Part shown: one piece after another, positions 50,865 through 59,667 of the stretch
Layout: each line of letters begins with the position of its first letter
Numbering within the stretch: the stretch's first letter is position 1
Source: an uncultured Eubacteriales bacterium
GTDB lineage: Bacteria > Bacillota > Clostridia > Oscillospirales > Acutalibacteraceae
Assembly (NCBI GenBank): GCA_934486615.1
Contig: CAKSQO010000009.1
Span: forward strand, 1-64,000
DNA: 64,000 nucleotides
Direction of reading: 5' to 3'
Position numbers and translations under genes: made by a program
Notes under the pieces: model-generated
Told to the model about the DNA's origin: nothing
Database searches by the model: none
Seen by the model: the letters and a program-made list of their open reading frames with translations, nothing else

Positions 50865-50926
50865 CCCCCGCGTAAGCAGTGCTTTAGCGAGTCTCAAACT
50901 CGCTCGGCAGTTACTCGAAGCGGGGG
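50865..50926 (-). terminator. Repeated long-stem terminator, copy T4
   Basis: CCCCCGC (50865-50871) pairs with GCGGGGG (50920-50926), inner GCGAGT/ACTCGC; the minus strand continues ATTTTTTTAGG. It lies 60 bp after the gatB stop. Confidence 0.82.
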
Positions 50927-50985
50927 CTTTGTTTATCTAATGTACGAGCGCCGTGCGCGGACAAGCCGCCCTCGGCGGGCGCGGA

Positions 50986-52416
50986 CTAAACTTTTTTGAT
51001 TTCTTCGTTGACTATGCGGTTGACGACGGCGGGGTCGGCTTTGCCTGCAAGGGCGCGCATCGTCTGACCTATCAGGAAGCCGACGGCCTTGACTTTGCCC
51101 GCCTTATAGTCGGCGATGGACTGCGGATTTGCCGCGAACACCTTCGCAACGGCGTCAAGCACAACGCTGTCGTCGGAGACCTGCTCGAGGTTGTGATCCT
51201 TGATGTAGGCGCCGATGTCGACAGGCTCTTTGAACACAACGGCGAAAATCTCGCGCGCCTTTTTGCGGTTGAGCGTGCCCTTTTCGCACAGCTCAATGAG
51301 CTTTGCGAGGTCCTCGGGTCGGACGATCATATCCTTGGCTTCGACGGCCTCGTCCTTGAGCAGGCGCATCAGATCGCCCATTATCCAGTTGGAGACCTCC
51401 TTCGGCTTGCCGCAGATGGCTGCAGTGGCCTCGAAGAAGTCGGCGAGCGCCTTCTGGTCGGTTATCATCGAAGCGTCGTACTCGGGCAGACCGAAATCGG
51501 CGATGTAGCGCGCCTTTTTCTCCTTGGCCATTTCGGGCAGCGAGGCCTTGACTCGGTCGAACCACTCGTCGCTTATCTCAACGGGCGGAATGTCCGGCTC
51601 GGGGAAGTAGCGGTAGTCCTGCGCATTCTCCTTGCTGCGCATGGCGTAGGAGCGCTCCTTGTTATCGTCCCAGCGGCGGGTCTCCTGAGTGACCTTGCCG
51701 CCTTTTTCGATAAGCTCGATCTGACGCTTTGACTCATACTCGATAGCACGGGCGATGGCCTTGAACGAGTTTAAGTTCTTCATCTCGGTGCGCGTGCCGA
51801 ACTCCTCGCCGATTTGATGGACGGAGAGGTTAACGTCGGCGCGCATTGAGCCCTCCTGCAGCTTGCAGTCGGAGACGTCGAGGTACTCGAGCGTGCTCTT
51901 GAGCTTGGCAAGGTAGGCGAGGACTTCGTCTGCGGTGCGGAAGTCAGGCTCGCTGACGATCTCGATAAGCGGCACTCCGCAGCGGTTGTAGTCGCACTTG
52001 GTCATGTCGATCATCGGGTCGTGAATGAGCTTGCCCGCGTCCTCTTCCATGTGAATCTCGTGGATACGAATCTTCTTTTCTACGCCGTCAACCTCGATCG
52101 GAACGTAGCCGTTGCGGCAGATGGGCAGGTAGAGCTGCGAAATCTGATACGCCTTCGGCAGGTCGGGGTAGAAGTAGTTCTTGCGGTCGAACTTGTTGTA
52201 GCGGGTAATGTCGCAGTTGAGGGCGATGCCCGCCTTCATTGCGTACTCGGCGACCATCCTGTTGAGCACGGGCAGGGTGCCGGGCATACCTGTGCACACG
52301 GGGCAGCAGTGCGTGTTGGGCTCGCCGCCGAACTCGGTCGTGCAGGAGCAGAATATCTTCGTTTTGGTCGAAAGCTCAACGTGAACCTCCAGACCCATTA
52401 CAGTTTCCCAAGCCAT
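50986..52416 (-). CDS. gatB: Asp-tRNA(Asn)/Glu-tRNA(Gln) amidotransferase subunit B
   Basis: A 476-residue GatB. It opens MAWETVMGLEVHVELSTKTK; FCSC and GEPNTHCCPVC hold the zinc-site Cys residues, and a C-terminal YqeY-like helical tail (about 330-476) binds tRNA. It phosphorylates the tRNA-bound Glu or Asp before amidation. Start 52416 with GGGAGGTG upstream, 2 bp after the gatA stop; last gene of gatCAB. Confidence 0.97.
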   Translation of the reverse strand: MAWETVMGLEVHVELSTKTKIFCSCTTEFGGEPNTHCCPVCTGMPGTLPVLNRMVAEYAMKAGIALNCDITRYNKFDRKNYFYPDLPKAYQISQLYLPICRNGYVPIEVDGVEKKIRIHEIHMEEDAGKLIHDPMIDMTKCDYNRCGVPLIEIVSEPDFRTADEVLAYLAKLKSTLEYLDVSDCKLQEGSMRADVNLSVHQIGEEFGTRTEMKNLNSFKAIARAIEYESKRQIELIEKGGKVTQETRRWDDNKERSYAMRSKENAQDYRYFPEPDIPPVEISDEWFDRVKASLPEMAKEKKARYIADFGLPEYDASMITDQKALADFFEATAAICGKPKEVSNWIMGDLMRLLKDEAVEAKDMIVRPEDLAKLIELCEKGTLNRKKAREIFAVVFKEPVDIGAYIKDHNLEQVSDDSVVLDAVAKVFAANPQSIADYKAGKVKAVGFLIGQTMRALAGKADPAVVNRIVNEEIKKV

Positions 52417-52418
52417 AG

Positions 52419-53885
52419 TCAGCGCACCTCCCAAGCGGTCTTTTTGTGGAAATCGGTCGCCTGCTGATAAGCGTAGGCGGCGTTGAGCACCTTTGCATCG
52501 TCAAGCGCCTGACCGATGAGCTGCACGCCTATCGGCATGGCATTTTTGTCGAAGCCGCACGGCAGCGAGATGCCGGGCAGTCCGGCGAGGTTGACCGATA
52601 CGGTATAGATGTCGGAAAGGTACATCTTCAGCTTGTCCGACAGGCTTTCGCCGAGCTTCGGCGCGGTGGTCGGAGCGGTCGGGCAAAGGATAATGTCGTA
52701 TTTTTCAAAGGCTTCGTCGAACGCGCCCTTGATAAGGCTCTTGACCTGCAGCGCCTTCTTGTAATAAGCGTCGTAGTAGCCGGTCGAGAGTGAGAACGTG
52801 CCGAGCAGTATGCGGCTCTTGACCTCCTCACCGAAGCCCTCGGTGCGGGTCTTGACGTACAGGTCGGTCAGGCCGTCGTAGTCCTCGGCGCGCCAGCCGT
52901 ACTTGACGCCGTCAAAGCGCGACAGGTTGCTGCTCGCCTCGGCGGTGGCGACGATGTAGTAGGTCGGCACGGCGTACTGAATAAGCGGCAGCGGGAAGTA
53001 CTCGACCTCTGCTCCGAGCGCCTTGAAGCTCTCGGCTGCGGCGAGGACGCTCGCCTTTACGTCGGGGTCGAGGCCGTCGGAGAAGCACTCGGACGGAATT
53101 CCGATCTTCAGCCCCCTGACATCGCCCGAGAGCGCGTCGAGGTAGCTCTTGTGTTCAACGTCGAGCGAGGTGCCGTCGTGCTCGTCGCGGCCGCTGATAA
53201 CGTCAAGCAGAGCCGCGCAATCGGCCGCGTCCTTAGCGACGGGTCCCATCTGGTCGAGCGACGAGGCGTAGGCGATAAGGCCGTAGCGCGAGACGGTGCC
53301 GTAGGTCGGCTTCATGCCCGTCACGCCGCAGTAGGACGACGGCTGGCGTATGCTTCCGCCCGTGTCGGAGCCGATGGCGCACACGGCGCTGCCGGCTGCA
53401 ACTGCGGCAGCCGCTCCGCCTGACGAGCCGCCGGGAACGCGCTCGGTGTTCCACGGGTTGCGGGTCGCGCCGTAGAACGAAGTCTCGGTCGTCGAGCCCA
53501 TCGCGAACTCGTCCATATTCAGCTTGCCGACGATAACCATACCGGCGGCGTTCAGCTTTTCGATAACGGTCGCGTCGTAGGGCGGCTCAAAGTCGCCGAG
53601 TATCTTTGACGCGCAGGTCGTTTTGACGCCCTTGGTGCAGATGTTGTCTTTGATTGATATGGGAACGCCTGCGAGCGGGCCGGTCAGGCGGCCTGCGGCG
53701 ATGTCCGCGTCGACCTCGGCGGCGCGCTTGAGCGCTGCGTCGGCGATGACGGTGATGTAGGCGTTGATGTCCTTATCGGTAGCGGCGATGGAGTCGAGCA
53801 CAGCTTTGGTTGCGTCGACGCTCGTGAGCTTGCCCTCCTTTATAAGGCGGCCCGTTTCGAGAGCGGTAAGATTTCTGATATCCAT
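52419..53885 (-). CDS. gatA: Asp-tRNA(Asn)/Glu-tRNA(Gln) amidotransferase subunit A
   Basis: A 488-residue amidase that frees ammonia from glutamine. The Ser-cisSer-Lys triad is Lys79 (PISIKDN), Ser154 (GGSSGG) and Ser178 (SDTGGSIRQPS), at the same positions as in the Staphylococcus enzyme. GGAGGAG precedes the ATG. Forms gatCAB with its neighbours. Confidence 0.98.
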   Translation of the reverse strand: MDIRNLTALETGRLIKEGKLTSVDATKAVLDSIAATDKDINAYITVIADAALKRAAEVDADIAAGRLTGPLAGVPISIKDNICTKGVKTTCASKILGDFEPPYDATVIEKLNAAGMVIVGKLNMDEFAMGSTTETSFYGATRNPWNTERVPGGSSGGAAAAVAAGSAVCAIGSDTGGSIRQPSSYCGVTGMKPTYGTVSRYGLIAYASSLDQMGPVAKDAADCAALLDVISGRDEHDGTSLDVEHKSYLDALSGDVRGLKIGIPSECFSDGLDPDVKASVLAAAESFKALGAEVEYFPLPLIQYAVPTYYIVATAEASSNLSRFDGVKYGWRAEDYDGLTDLYVKTRTEGFGEEVKSRILLGTFSLSTGYYDAYYKKALQVKSLIKGAFDEAFEKYDIILCPTAPTTAPKLGESLSDKLKMYLSDIYTVSVNLAGLPGISLPCGFDKNAMPIGVQLIGQALDDAKVLNAAYAYQQATDFHKKTAWEVR

Positions 53886-53897
53886 TTGTGCTCCTCC

Positions 53898-54185
53898 TTA
53901 TTCGACGGCCTTCGGGACGATGAAGGCTTCCTCGTCGCGCTTTGGAGCGCCCTTGAGCAGCTCCTCGCGGTCGAACGACGGCTTGACCTCGTCCTCGCGG
54001 AACACGTTTTTGACCTTGAAGGTGTGGCTCATCGGCTCGATACCGTCGGTATCGACGTTGTTGAGCACGTCCATATAGCCGATTATGGCGTTGAGTCCGT
54101 CGATAGTCTTTTCTTTCTGCTCGGCGGAGACCTCAAGTCTCGACAGCGCGGCGACATAGTCGACCATTTCAGCGGTAATTTTCAA
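53898..54185 (-). CDS. gatC: Asp-tRNA(Asn)/Glu-tRNA(Gln) amidotransferase subunit C
   Basis: A 95-residue GatC that wraps around and stabilises GatA. YVAALSRLEVSAEQKE is the family N-terminal helix and PMSHTFKVKNVFREDEV its conserved middle. Start is TTG at 54185 with GGAGG 7-8 nt upstream; first gene of the operon. Confidence 0.95.
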   Translation of the reverse strand: MKITAEMVDYVAALSRLEVSAEQKEKTIDGLNAIIGYMDVLNNVDTDGIEPMSHTFKVKNVFREDEVKPSFDREELLKGAPKRDEEAFIVPKAVE

Positions 54186-54236
54186 AATAAAACCTCCGTT
54201 TCGTTGAAGAAAGGATTAACAGTCTATAACAGTCCA

Positions 54237-54265
54237 ATTATAATGTATTCCCCCGCAAAAGTCAA
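54237..54265 (-). promoter_or_regulatory. gatCAB promoter
   Basis: On the minus strand TTGACT (54260-54265), 17-bp spacer, TATAAT (54237-54242), about 50 bp before the gatC start. Confidence 0.88.
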
Positions 54266-54269
54266 CAGC

Positions 54270-54594
54270 CGCAGGCTGTTTGGCCGCGGTTGGTTGCAGT
54301 GGGTTATTGGACGCTGCTTCCACGCGCACGGACGCAGTCCGCTTGTCCGCGTTTATGTGCAGCAAGCTGTTGGGCATCGCTGCCTCGCGCAATGGGTGCG
54401 GCGGGTAGTGGGGCGACTATCGATAAGTGAATCGTTGTGGTGTGCCTGCAGCACGGTATTGGATAAGAGTAAGCGCCGCGCCACCAAAGGCTCACCTTAC
54501 TTCAAGGGGAGCCTTTTTGGGCTCACAGCGAATGTATAATCCCGTGCCGCAGGCACTCCGAAATTATTCAGTATTCACTATTGATTATCCGCTT
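54270..54594. repeat. Rearranged intergenic repeat fragments
   Basis: Contains a GCCGCAGGCTGTTTGGCCGC cassette, GGACGCAGTCCGCTTGTCCG, GTGCAGCAAGCTGTTGGGCA (also at 39868-39895) and a terminal AAGGCTCACCTTACTTCAAG hairpin. Two different GTGCCTGCAGCA/GTGCCGCAGGCAC segments bracket the hairpin. No gene and no clear terminator for the ABC exporter ending at 54595. Confidence 0.7.
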
Positions 54595-56346
54595 CTACTT
54601 CGGCTGCCTCGTCCACAGGCGGTAGTAGACGCCCTGCTTATTCATAAGAGCCTCGTGCGTGCCCTCCTCTATGATTCCGTCATTGCCGAGGACGAGTATG
54701 CGGTCGTAGTCGCGCACGGTGGTCAGTCGGTGGGCGACGGTCAGTGTCGTTCTGCCCTTTGCGAGCCGCTCAAGGCTGTTGCTGACGAGAATTTCGCTTT
54801 CGTTATCGAGCGCACTCGTCGCCTCGTCGAGCAGCAGGATAGGCGGATTCTTCAGAAATACGCGCGCTATCGAAATGCGCTGCTTCTGCCCGCCCGAGAG
54901 CTTGACTCCGCGCTCGCCGACATAGGTATCGTAGCCGTCGGAGAGCGCATTTATAAACTCGTCCGCGCCTGCAAGCTCTGCCGCGCGGCGAATCTCGCCG
55001 ATCGTCGCATCCTCTTTGCCGTAGGCGATATTCTCGCGCACCGTTCCGCTGAACAGGTACACGTCCTGCTGCACCATGCCGACCGCCGAGCGCAGCGACT
55101 TCAGGGTCACGTCGCGAATGTCCTGCCCGTCGATGAGTATGCGCCCGCTCGTCACATCGTAAAAGCGCGGGATAAGGCTGCACAGCGTGGTCTTGCCGCC
55201 GCCCGACGTGCCGACGAGGGCGACACGCTCGCCCGCCGAAATATGCAGATTGAGGTCGTTGAGCACCTCGTTATGGTCGTCGGGATACTCGAACGAGACG
55301 CGGTCAAAGTCGATAACGCCCGCGGTGACCTTCAGCTCGGCCGCGTCGGGCGCGTCCTTTATCGCAACGGGCGTGTCCATAATCTCGAAAAAGCGCTCGA
55401 TGCCCGTCATTCCGCGCTGGAACTGCTCGGCGAACTCGACTATGCGGCGAATGGTCGCGATGAGCGTCGAGACGTAGAGCACATAGGCCACGAGGTCGCC
55501 GGGGGAGATGAGCCGCCTGACGACGAAAATTCCGCCGCCGATGACGACCGTCAGGTACATCAGACCGTCGAAAAGCCGCGTTGACGCCTGAAACATCGCC
55601 ATTGAGCGGTAGGTCTTTTTCTTGATATTCTTGAATTCCTCGTTGCCGCGCGCGAACTTCCTTATCTCGGCTTCCTCGGCCGAGAACGCCTTTACAACGC
55701 TCTCTCCCAGCAGGCTGTCCTCGATTTGGGCGTTAAGCTCGCCGATCTGCACACGCTGCTGCTTGAACGCGTTGCGCAGGCGGTGATTGAGCACGCCCGA
55801 GACTATCGCCATCACGGGCACGCAGGCGAATATCAGCAGGGTCAGCCACAGGTTGTACGACGCAAGCACGCAGAAGCTTACGGTTATTTTCAGCGCTGCG
55901 ATGAAGAACTCCTCGGGGCAGTGGTGCGAAAACTCCGTGACCTCGAACAGGTCGTTGGTTATGCGCCCCATTATCTGGCCGATTTTGGTGTTGGAGTAGT
56001 AGCTGCGATCGAGCCGCTGCAGATGGTCGAACGCGTCGCGGCGCATATCCGTCTCGATATAAACGCCCATGACGTGACCCATATCGGCCATAAAATACTG
56101 CGCGGCCGAGTCGATGAGCCTGAGCACGAGGTAAAGCGCGCCGAGTTTCAGTACAAGCTGCACGCTGAGCGCCGCGAGGTCGGTTATCGCCGTGTTGGTT
56201 ATCGTGCGAAGTATCAGCGGCAGCACGAGGTCGCACAGGCACGTCAGAGCCGCGCAGAGCAAATCGAGCACGACGGTGCGGCGGTATTTTTTCAGATAAG
56301 GCCAAAAGCGCCTTATCAAATGCTTTTTCGGTTTTTTTGCTTTCAT
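54595..56346 (-). CDS. ABC exporter, fused membrane and ATPase domains
   Basis: A 583-residue half-transporter. Six membrane helices (about 15-310) precede an ATPase domain with Walker A GTSGGGKTTL, signature LSGGQKQRI, Walker B LLLDEATSAL and switch His in AHRLTTV. It should work as a homodimer exporting lipids, peptides or drugs; no partner gene is near, and the substrate is unknown. Start 56346 with GGAGG 5 nt upstream. A hairpin just upstream may be the terminator of the unit before it. Confidence 0.92.
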   Translation of the reverse strand: MKAKKPKKHLIRRFWPYLKKYRRTVVLDLLCAALTCLCDLVLPLILRTITNTAITDLAALSVQLVLKLGALYLVLRLIDSAAQYFMADMGHVMGVYIETDMRRDAFDHLQRLDRSYYSNTKIGQIMGRITNDLFEVTEFSHHCPEEFFIAALKITVSFCVLASYNLWLTLLIFACVPVMAIVSGVLNHRLRNAFKQQRVQIGELNAQIEDSLLGESVVKAFSAEEAEIRKFARGNEEFKNIKKKTYRSMAMFQASTRLFDGLMYLTVVIGGGIFVVRRLISPGDLVAYVLYVSTLIATIRRIVEFAEQFQRGMTGIERFFEIMDTPVAIKDAPDAAELKVTAGVIDFDRVSFEYPDDHNEVLNDLNLHISAGERVALVGTSGGGKTTLCSLIPRFYDVTSGRILIDGQDIRDVTLKSLRSAVGMVQQDVYLFSGTVRENIAYGKEDATIGEIRRAAELAGADEFINALSDGYDTYVGERGVKLSGGQKQRISIARVFLKNPPILLLDEATSALDNESEILVSNSLERLAKGRTTLTVAHRLTTVRDYDRILVLGNDGIIEEGTHEALMNKQGVYYRLWTRQPK

Positions 56347-56368
56347 TTTTCCTCCGTTTAAAAGCCGC

Positions 56369-56406
56369 AAAAGTGCCTGCCTTGCAAAAAGGCGGGCACT
56401 TTTTTG
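56369..56406. terminator. Hairpin between the ABC exporter and lipoprotein array
   Basis: AAGTGCC (56371-56377) pairs with GGCACTT (56395-56401), with further TGCCTT/AAGGCG pairing; TTTTTTG follows on the plus strand and TTTTGC on the minus strand. It may end transcripts coming from the lipoprotein genes. Confidence 0.7.
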
Positions 56407-56534
56407 TTTTAAGCTGTTGCGCGGGCAGATGCGCCGAAAAGGTTGCGCGCGGTTTTTTATATTATGATTTTCTCAGGCGCGTTTCCCGGGCGCGAGAGCA
56501 GCCGCGCGTGCTTTCGGCGCAGCGCAGCACCACA

Positions 56535-56800
56535 GCCGTTTCAGGCAGCGCTTTGCGCGTAACGTGCCTTTTGTGCAGTGCACCCTTTTGGGTGTGCTTT
56601 GCGCGCAATGTGCGCCTTATTGGCGGCGCAGCACAGCCGTTTCGGGCAGCGCTTTGCGCGTAACGTACCTTTTGTGCAGCGGCGCGGCGCAGCGCAGCAC
56701 AGCCGTTTCGGGCAGCGCTTTGCGCGTAACGTACCTTTTGTGCGGTGCACCCTTTTGGGTGTGCTTTGCGCGTAATATGCGCCTTATACGCAGCGCACCG
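56535..56800. repeat. Three imperfect GC-rich repeats downstream of the lipoprotein array
   Basis: A 45-bp core starting GCCGTTTC(A/G)GGCAGCGCT and continuing TTGCGCGTAACGT occurs at 56535, 56636 and 56702. The first and third copies are followed by CACCCTTTTGGGTGTGC, a perfect small hairpin, and TTGCGCG(C/T)AAT. Open frames through it give Arg/Lys-rich nonsense; no gene is called in 56407-56842. Confidence 0.8.
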
Positions 56801-56842
56801 CGTTCCAATCCTCAATCCCGCTTCGGGTACTCACGCCTTGCC

Positions 56843-58096
56843 TTACTTCACGCTCGGCAGGTTGGGCGCGAGGGGCTGGCGCGGAGTTCCGCCGCCTCCG
56901 ACGCGCTTTTTCGAGTTGTTGGTGACGACCTTCAGATTGTCAATAAGCGCCTTCATATCCTTGGCATAGGCGGCGTTCTGCGAGTCGGTGGCCTTTGACG
57001 CCTTTGCCCACAGATTGATGCCGTAGGCCTTCTTGACCTCGGCGGAAATGTTGATGTCGCCGCCGAAGTTATAGCGCGGGCCGAACGAGTCGTCAACGAT
57101 ATAAGCGCCGTAGTTTTGCAGCGCAAAGAACAGCTTCTTGCCGACCTCGGTGGTTATGCCGAGGCTTTCGACCGTCGCGCTCGGATCGATTGCAAGCAGA
57201 CTGCCCATAAGGACGTTGGGATTAGTGCCGCCGTAGGTGTCGGACGCATAGCCGTCGGCGGTAGTCGCAGGCCACTTGAAGCCCATATCCTCCCAGTCGA
57301 AGTGGAGGTCGGTCTTGGCATACGGCATAATCTTCAGCGCGTGATGAATCTGACCGTCGCCCGTCAGCTCACCCACACGGATAGAACCGCCGAGCGTGCT
57401 CAGCGAGCTGCCCCAGTGCGAGCCGTAGGAGCCCTCGTCATAGATGTCGACGCCGCCCTTGGTCGGGTATCCCGTCGCATAGGTCGAGGTCGACGTGGCG
57501 CGGCAGGTCGGCTGCATCTGGATTATCGTGCGGCCGTCGGGCTGCAGGATAGCCGAGCAGGTGTTGGTGTCGAGGTCGGCCGAAATCCTGAAGCCTTTCG
57601 GCCAATAGGTCGTTACGGTCGACTTTTTCAGAGTCGAAACGTCGGGCCAGCGGTTGTGCATATTAGTCTCGTAAATTTCGAGCTGTTCGTCGCTTTCGGT
57701 CGTAGTCAGCAGATACTCCTCGTCGATTCCGTACTCGTCGACAAAGCGGATTCCCGCGTCCTCGTACTTCGCGTCGGAGCCAATCGGCATATTCCAGATG
57801 GAGTCGCGCGAGAAAGGCCACAGCCATGGGTCGCGCTCGCCCGACATCGTCTCGTAGCCGAGGTCGGGGTTGCCGTAGTGGCCGTATTTTTCGAAGCTCG
57901 CTTTCTGCGCTTCGGTTCGGCCGCTCGCGTCAAAGAACGCGCTCGCCGTCGATGATGAGCCACTTGAAGCGCTGACGGACTTTGAGCCGGATTTTGCGCT
58001 CGATGCGTCCTTGCCGCCGTCGCCGCAGGAAACGAGCGTTGCCGCGATGAGCGCAGTGCAAAGAGCGCCTGATAAAAACCGTTTTGATACTTTCAT
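56843..58096 (-). CDS. Lipoprotein of unknown function, paralog 1 of tandem triplet
   Basis: A 417-residue lipoprotein (lipobox TLVSC, about residue 24) with a Ser/Ala linker and one large domain. Family blocks: KYGHYGNPDLGYETMSGER, WPFSRDSIWNMPIGSDAKY, CSAILQPDGRTIIQMQPTCR, LSTLGGSIRVGELTGDG, NPNVLMGSLLAIDP and a C-terminal RVGGGGTPRQPLAPNLPS. The HWGSSLSTLGGSIR and HHALKI blocks recall secreted proteins of unknown function from soil bacteria; I know no activity. Two neighbours are clear paralogs. Start 58096 with GGGGGG upstream. Confidence 0.8.
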   Translation of the reverse strand: MKVSKRFLSGALCTALIAATLVSCGDGGKDASSAKSGSKSVSASSGSSSTASAFFDASGRTEAQKASFEKYGHYGNPDLGYETMSGERDPWLWPFSRDSIWNMPIGSDAKYEDAGIRFVDEYGIDEEYLLTTTESDEQLEIYETNMHNRWPDVSTLKKSTVTTYWPKGFRISADLDTNTCSAILQPDGRTIIQMQPTCRATSTSTYATGYPTKGGVDIYDEGSYGSHWGSSLSTLGGSIRVGELTGDGQIHHALKIMPYAKTDLHFDWEDMGFKWPATTADGYASDTYGGTNPNVLMGSLLAIDPSATVESLGITTEVGKKLFFALQNYGAYIVDDSFGPRYNFGGDINISAEVKKAYGINLWAKASKATDSQNAAYAKDMKALIDNLKVVTNNSKKRVGGGGTPRQPLAPNLPSVK

Positions 58097-58244
58097 ATTC
58101 TTTTCCCCCCGTAAAACATACGATGCGCGCACCGCAATGCCGCAGCACTGAAAACCGGTACATTCGGAAGCATTACCCGATACCGATCAATATCGGGCAG
58201 CTCCCGTATTTGCGCACTCCTGACAGATGTACTCTTGAGCCGCC

Positions 58245-59498
58245 TTACTTCAGGCTCGGAAGATCGGGCGCGAGCGGCTTTCTGGGAACTCCGCCGCCGC
58301 CGACGGACTTCTTCGAGTTGTTGGTGACGACTTTCAGATTGTTTACTATTGCCCTCATATCCCTGGCATACTGGCGGTTTACGGTATCCGCCGCGGTGCT
58401 TACACGCCCGTGCAGGTCGATACCGTAGGCCTTCTTGACCTCGGATATTATGGCGATGTCGGCCGCCCAGTTGAAGTTGTCGCACGCCGAGTCGTCGACG
58501 ATATAGCAGCCATAGTCCTGCAGCGCCTTGAACAGCTTCCTGCCGACGGGACTCTTTATACCGAGGCTTTCGACGGTAGCGCTCGGGTCGAGAGCGAGCA
58601 GACTGCCCATCCTGACGTCGGGGTTCGTACCGCCGTAGCCGCCACTTGAAGCGGCCGAGTCTGCGGTCGTCGCAGGCCAGGTGTAGCCCATCGTTTCCCA
58701 GTCAAAATACAGGCAGGTCTTTCCGTACGGATCAATCTTCAGCGCATGGTTAATATCCCCGTCGCCTGTCAGCTCACCCAGACGGATAGAGCCGCCGAGC
58801 GTGCTTAGTGCGCTGCCCCAGTGCGAGCCGTAAGAGCCTTCGTCATATATGTCGATCGGTTTCGCGGGAAAGCCGATAACATAGTCTGCGTCGGCGGTGT
58901 CGCGGCAGGTGGGCTGCAGCTGGACTATGTGCCGACCGTCGGGCTGAAGGATAGCCGAGCAGGTGTTGCCGAGCAGATCCTTGGAAATGGTCGCACCCTT
59001 AGGCCAGAACAGCGAGCCGCCGTTTGCAAGACCGCCCGTCGAGTCGGGCCAGCGGTGGTGCATATCGGACTTGTAAATCTTCAGATCCTCCGCATCGTCG
59101 CCCGTGGTCCAGATGTACTCCTCGTCAATTCCGTAGCCGTCGACAAACTTCCAGCCCGTCTCGGCGTACTTGGCGTCGGAGCCTATAGGCATATTCCAGA
59201 CGGAGTCGCGTGAGAAAGGCCACAGCCACGCCTCGCGCTCGCCCGACATCGTCTCGTAGCCGAGGTCGGGGTTGCCGTAGTGGCCGTATTTGTCATAGCT
59301 TTCGCGCTGCGCAGCCGTGCGGCTTGTGTAGTCAATCGGCACGCTCGACGTCGCGACGGACACTGAGGAAGCGGAGCTCGCCTTCTTCGACGACGAGCCG
59401 CTCGAAGCGTTATCGTTGCTCTCGCCGCACGAGGCAAGTATGCCCGCAATGAGCATCGCACTTGTCACACGCGAAATTGCGGCGGCAAGTTTTTTCAT
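58245..59498 (-). CDS. Lipoprotein of unknown function, paralog 2 of tandem triplet
   Basis: A 417-residue lipoprotein with lipobox ILASC and a linker rich in Ser. The same blocks as paralog 1 are kept almost unchanged in KYGHYGNPDLGYETMSGER and WPFSRDSVWNMPIGSDAKY, while the region around residues 140-180 (HHRWPDSTGGLANGGSLFW) is variable. All three copies end alike (VGGGGVPRKPLAPDLPSLK here). GGGAGGG precedes the ATG. A CCCGATA/TATCGGG hairpin without T-run lies after it (58176-58197). Exposed at the cell surface by inference. Confidence 0.8.
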   Translation of the reverse strand: MKKLAAAISRVTSAMLIAGILASCGESNDNASSGSSSKKASSASSVSVATSSVPIDYTSRTAAQRESYDKYGHYGNPDLGYETMSGEREAWLWPFSRDSVWNMPIGSDAKYAETGWKFVDGYGIDEEYIWTTGDDAEDLKIYKSDMHHRWPDSTGGLANGGSLFWPKGATISKDLLGNTCSAILQPDGRHIVQLQPTCRDTADADYVIGFPAKPIDIYDEGSYGSHWGSALSTLGGSIRLGELTGDGDINHALKIDPYGKTCLYFDWETMGYTWPATTADSAASSGGYGGTNPDVRMGSLLALDPSATVESLGIKSPVGRKLFKALQDYGCYIVDDSACDNFNWAADIAIISEVKKAYGIDLHGRVSTAADTVNRQYARDMRAIVNNLKVVTNNSKKSVGGGGVPRKPLAPDLPSLK

Positions 59499-59556
59499 AT
59501 CTTTTCCCTCCCGAATTCTCGCTTAATCAACACGTATTTTCCGTCTGAGATAACAC

Positions 59557-59600
59557 AAAAAGCCATATCCGTGAGATTGTGCACAGATATGGCTTTCCTT
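59557..59600 (-). terminator. Terminator after lipoprotein paralog 3
   Basis: AAAGCCATATC (59559-59569) pairs with GATATGGCTTT (59586-59596); the minus strand continues with TTTTTGTG. It lies about 70 bp after the stop at 59668 and suggests that paralog 2 is transcribed separately or by read-through. Confidence 0.8.
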
Positions 59601-59667
59601 GTTCTTGTGCACGTGCGCCGTACCGTAAGTAAATTCAGGCTTAAAGCGCAGCGCTGTCAGAAACGGA

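Noticed and set aside
56460..56815. Arg/Lys-rich open frames on both strands
   Set aside because: They arise from the three-copy GC-rich repeat and lack ribosome sites or conserved domains.
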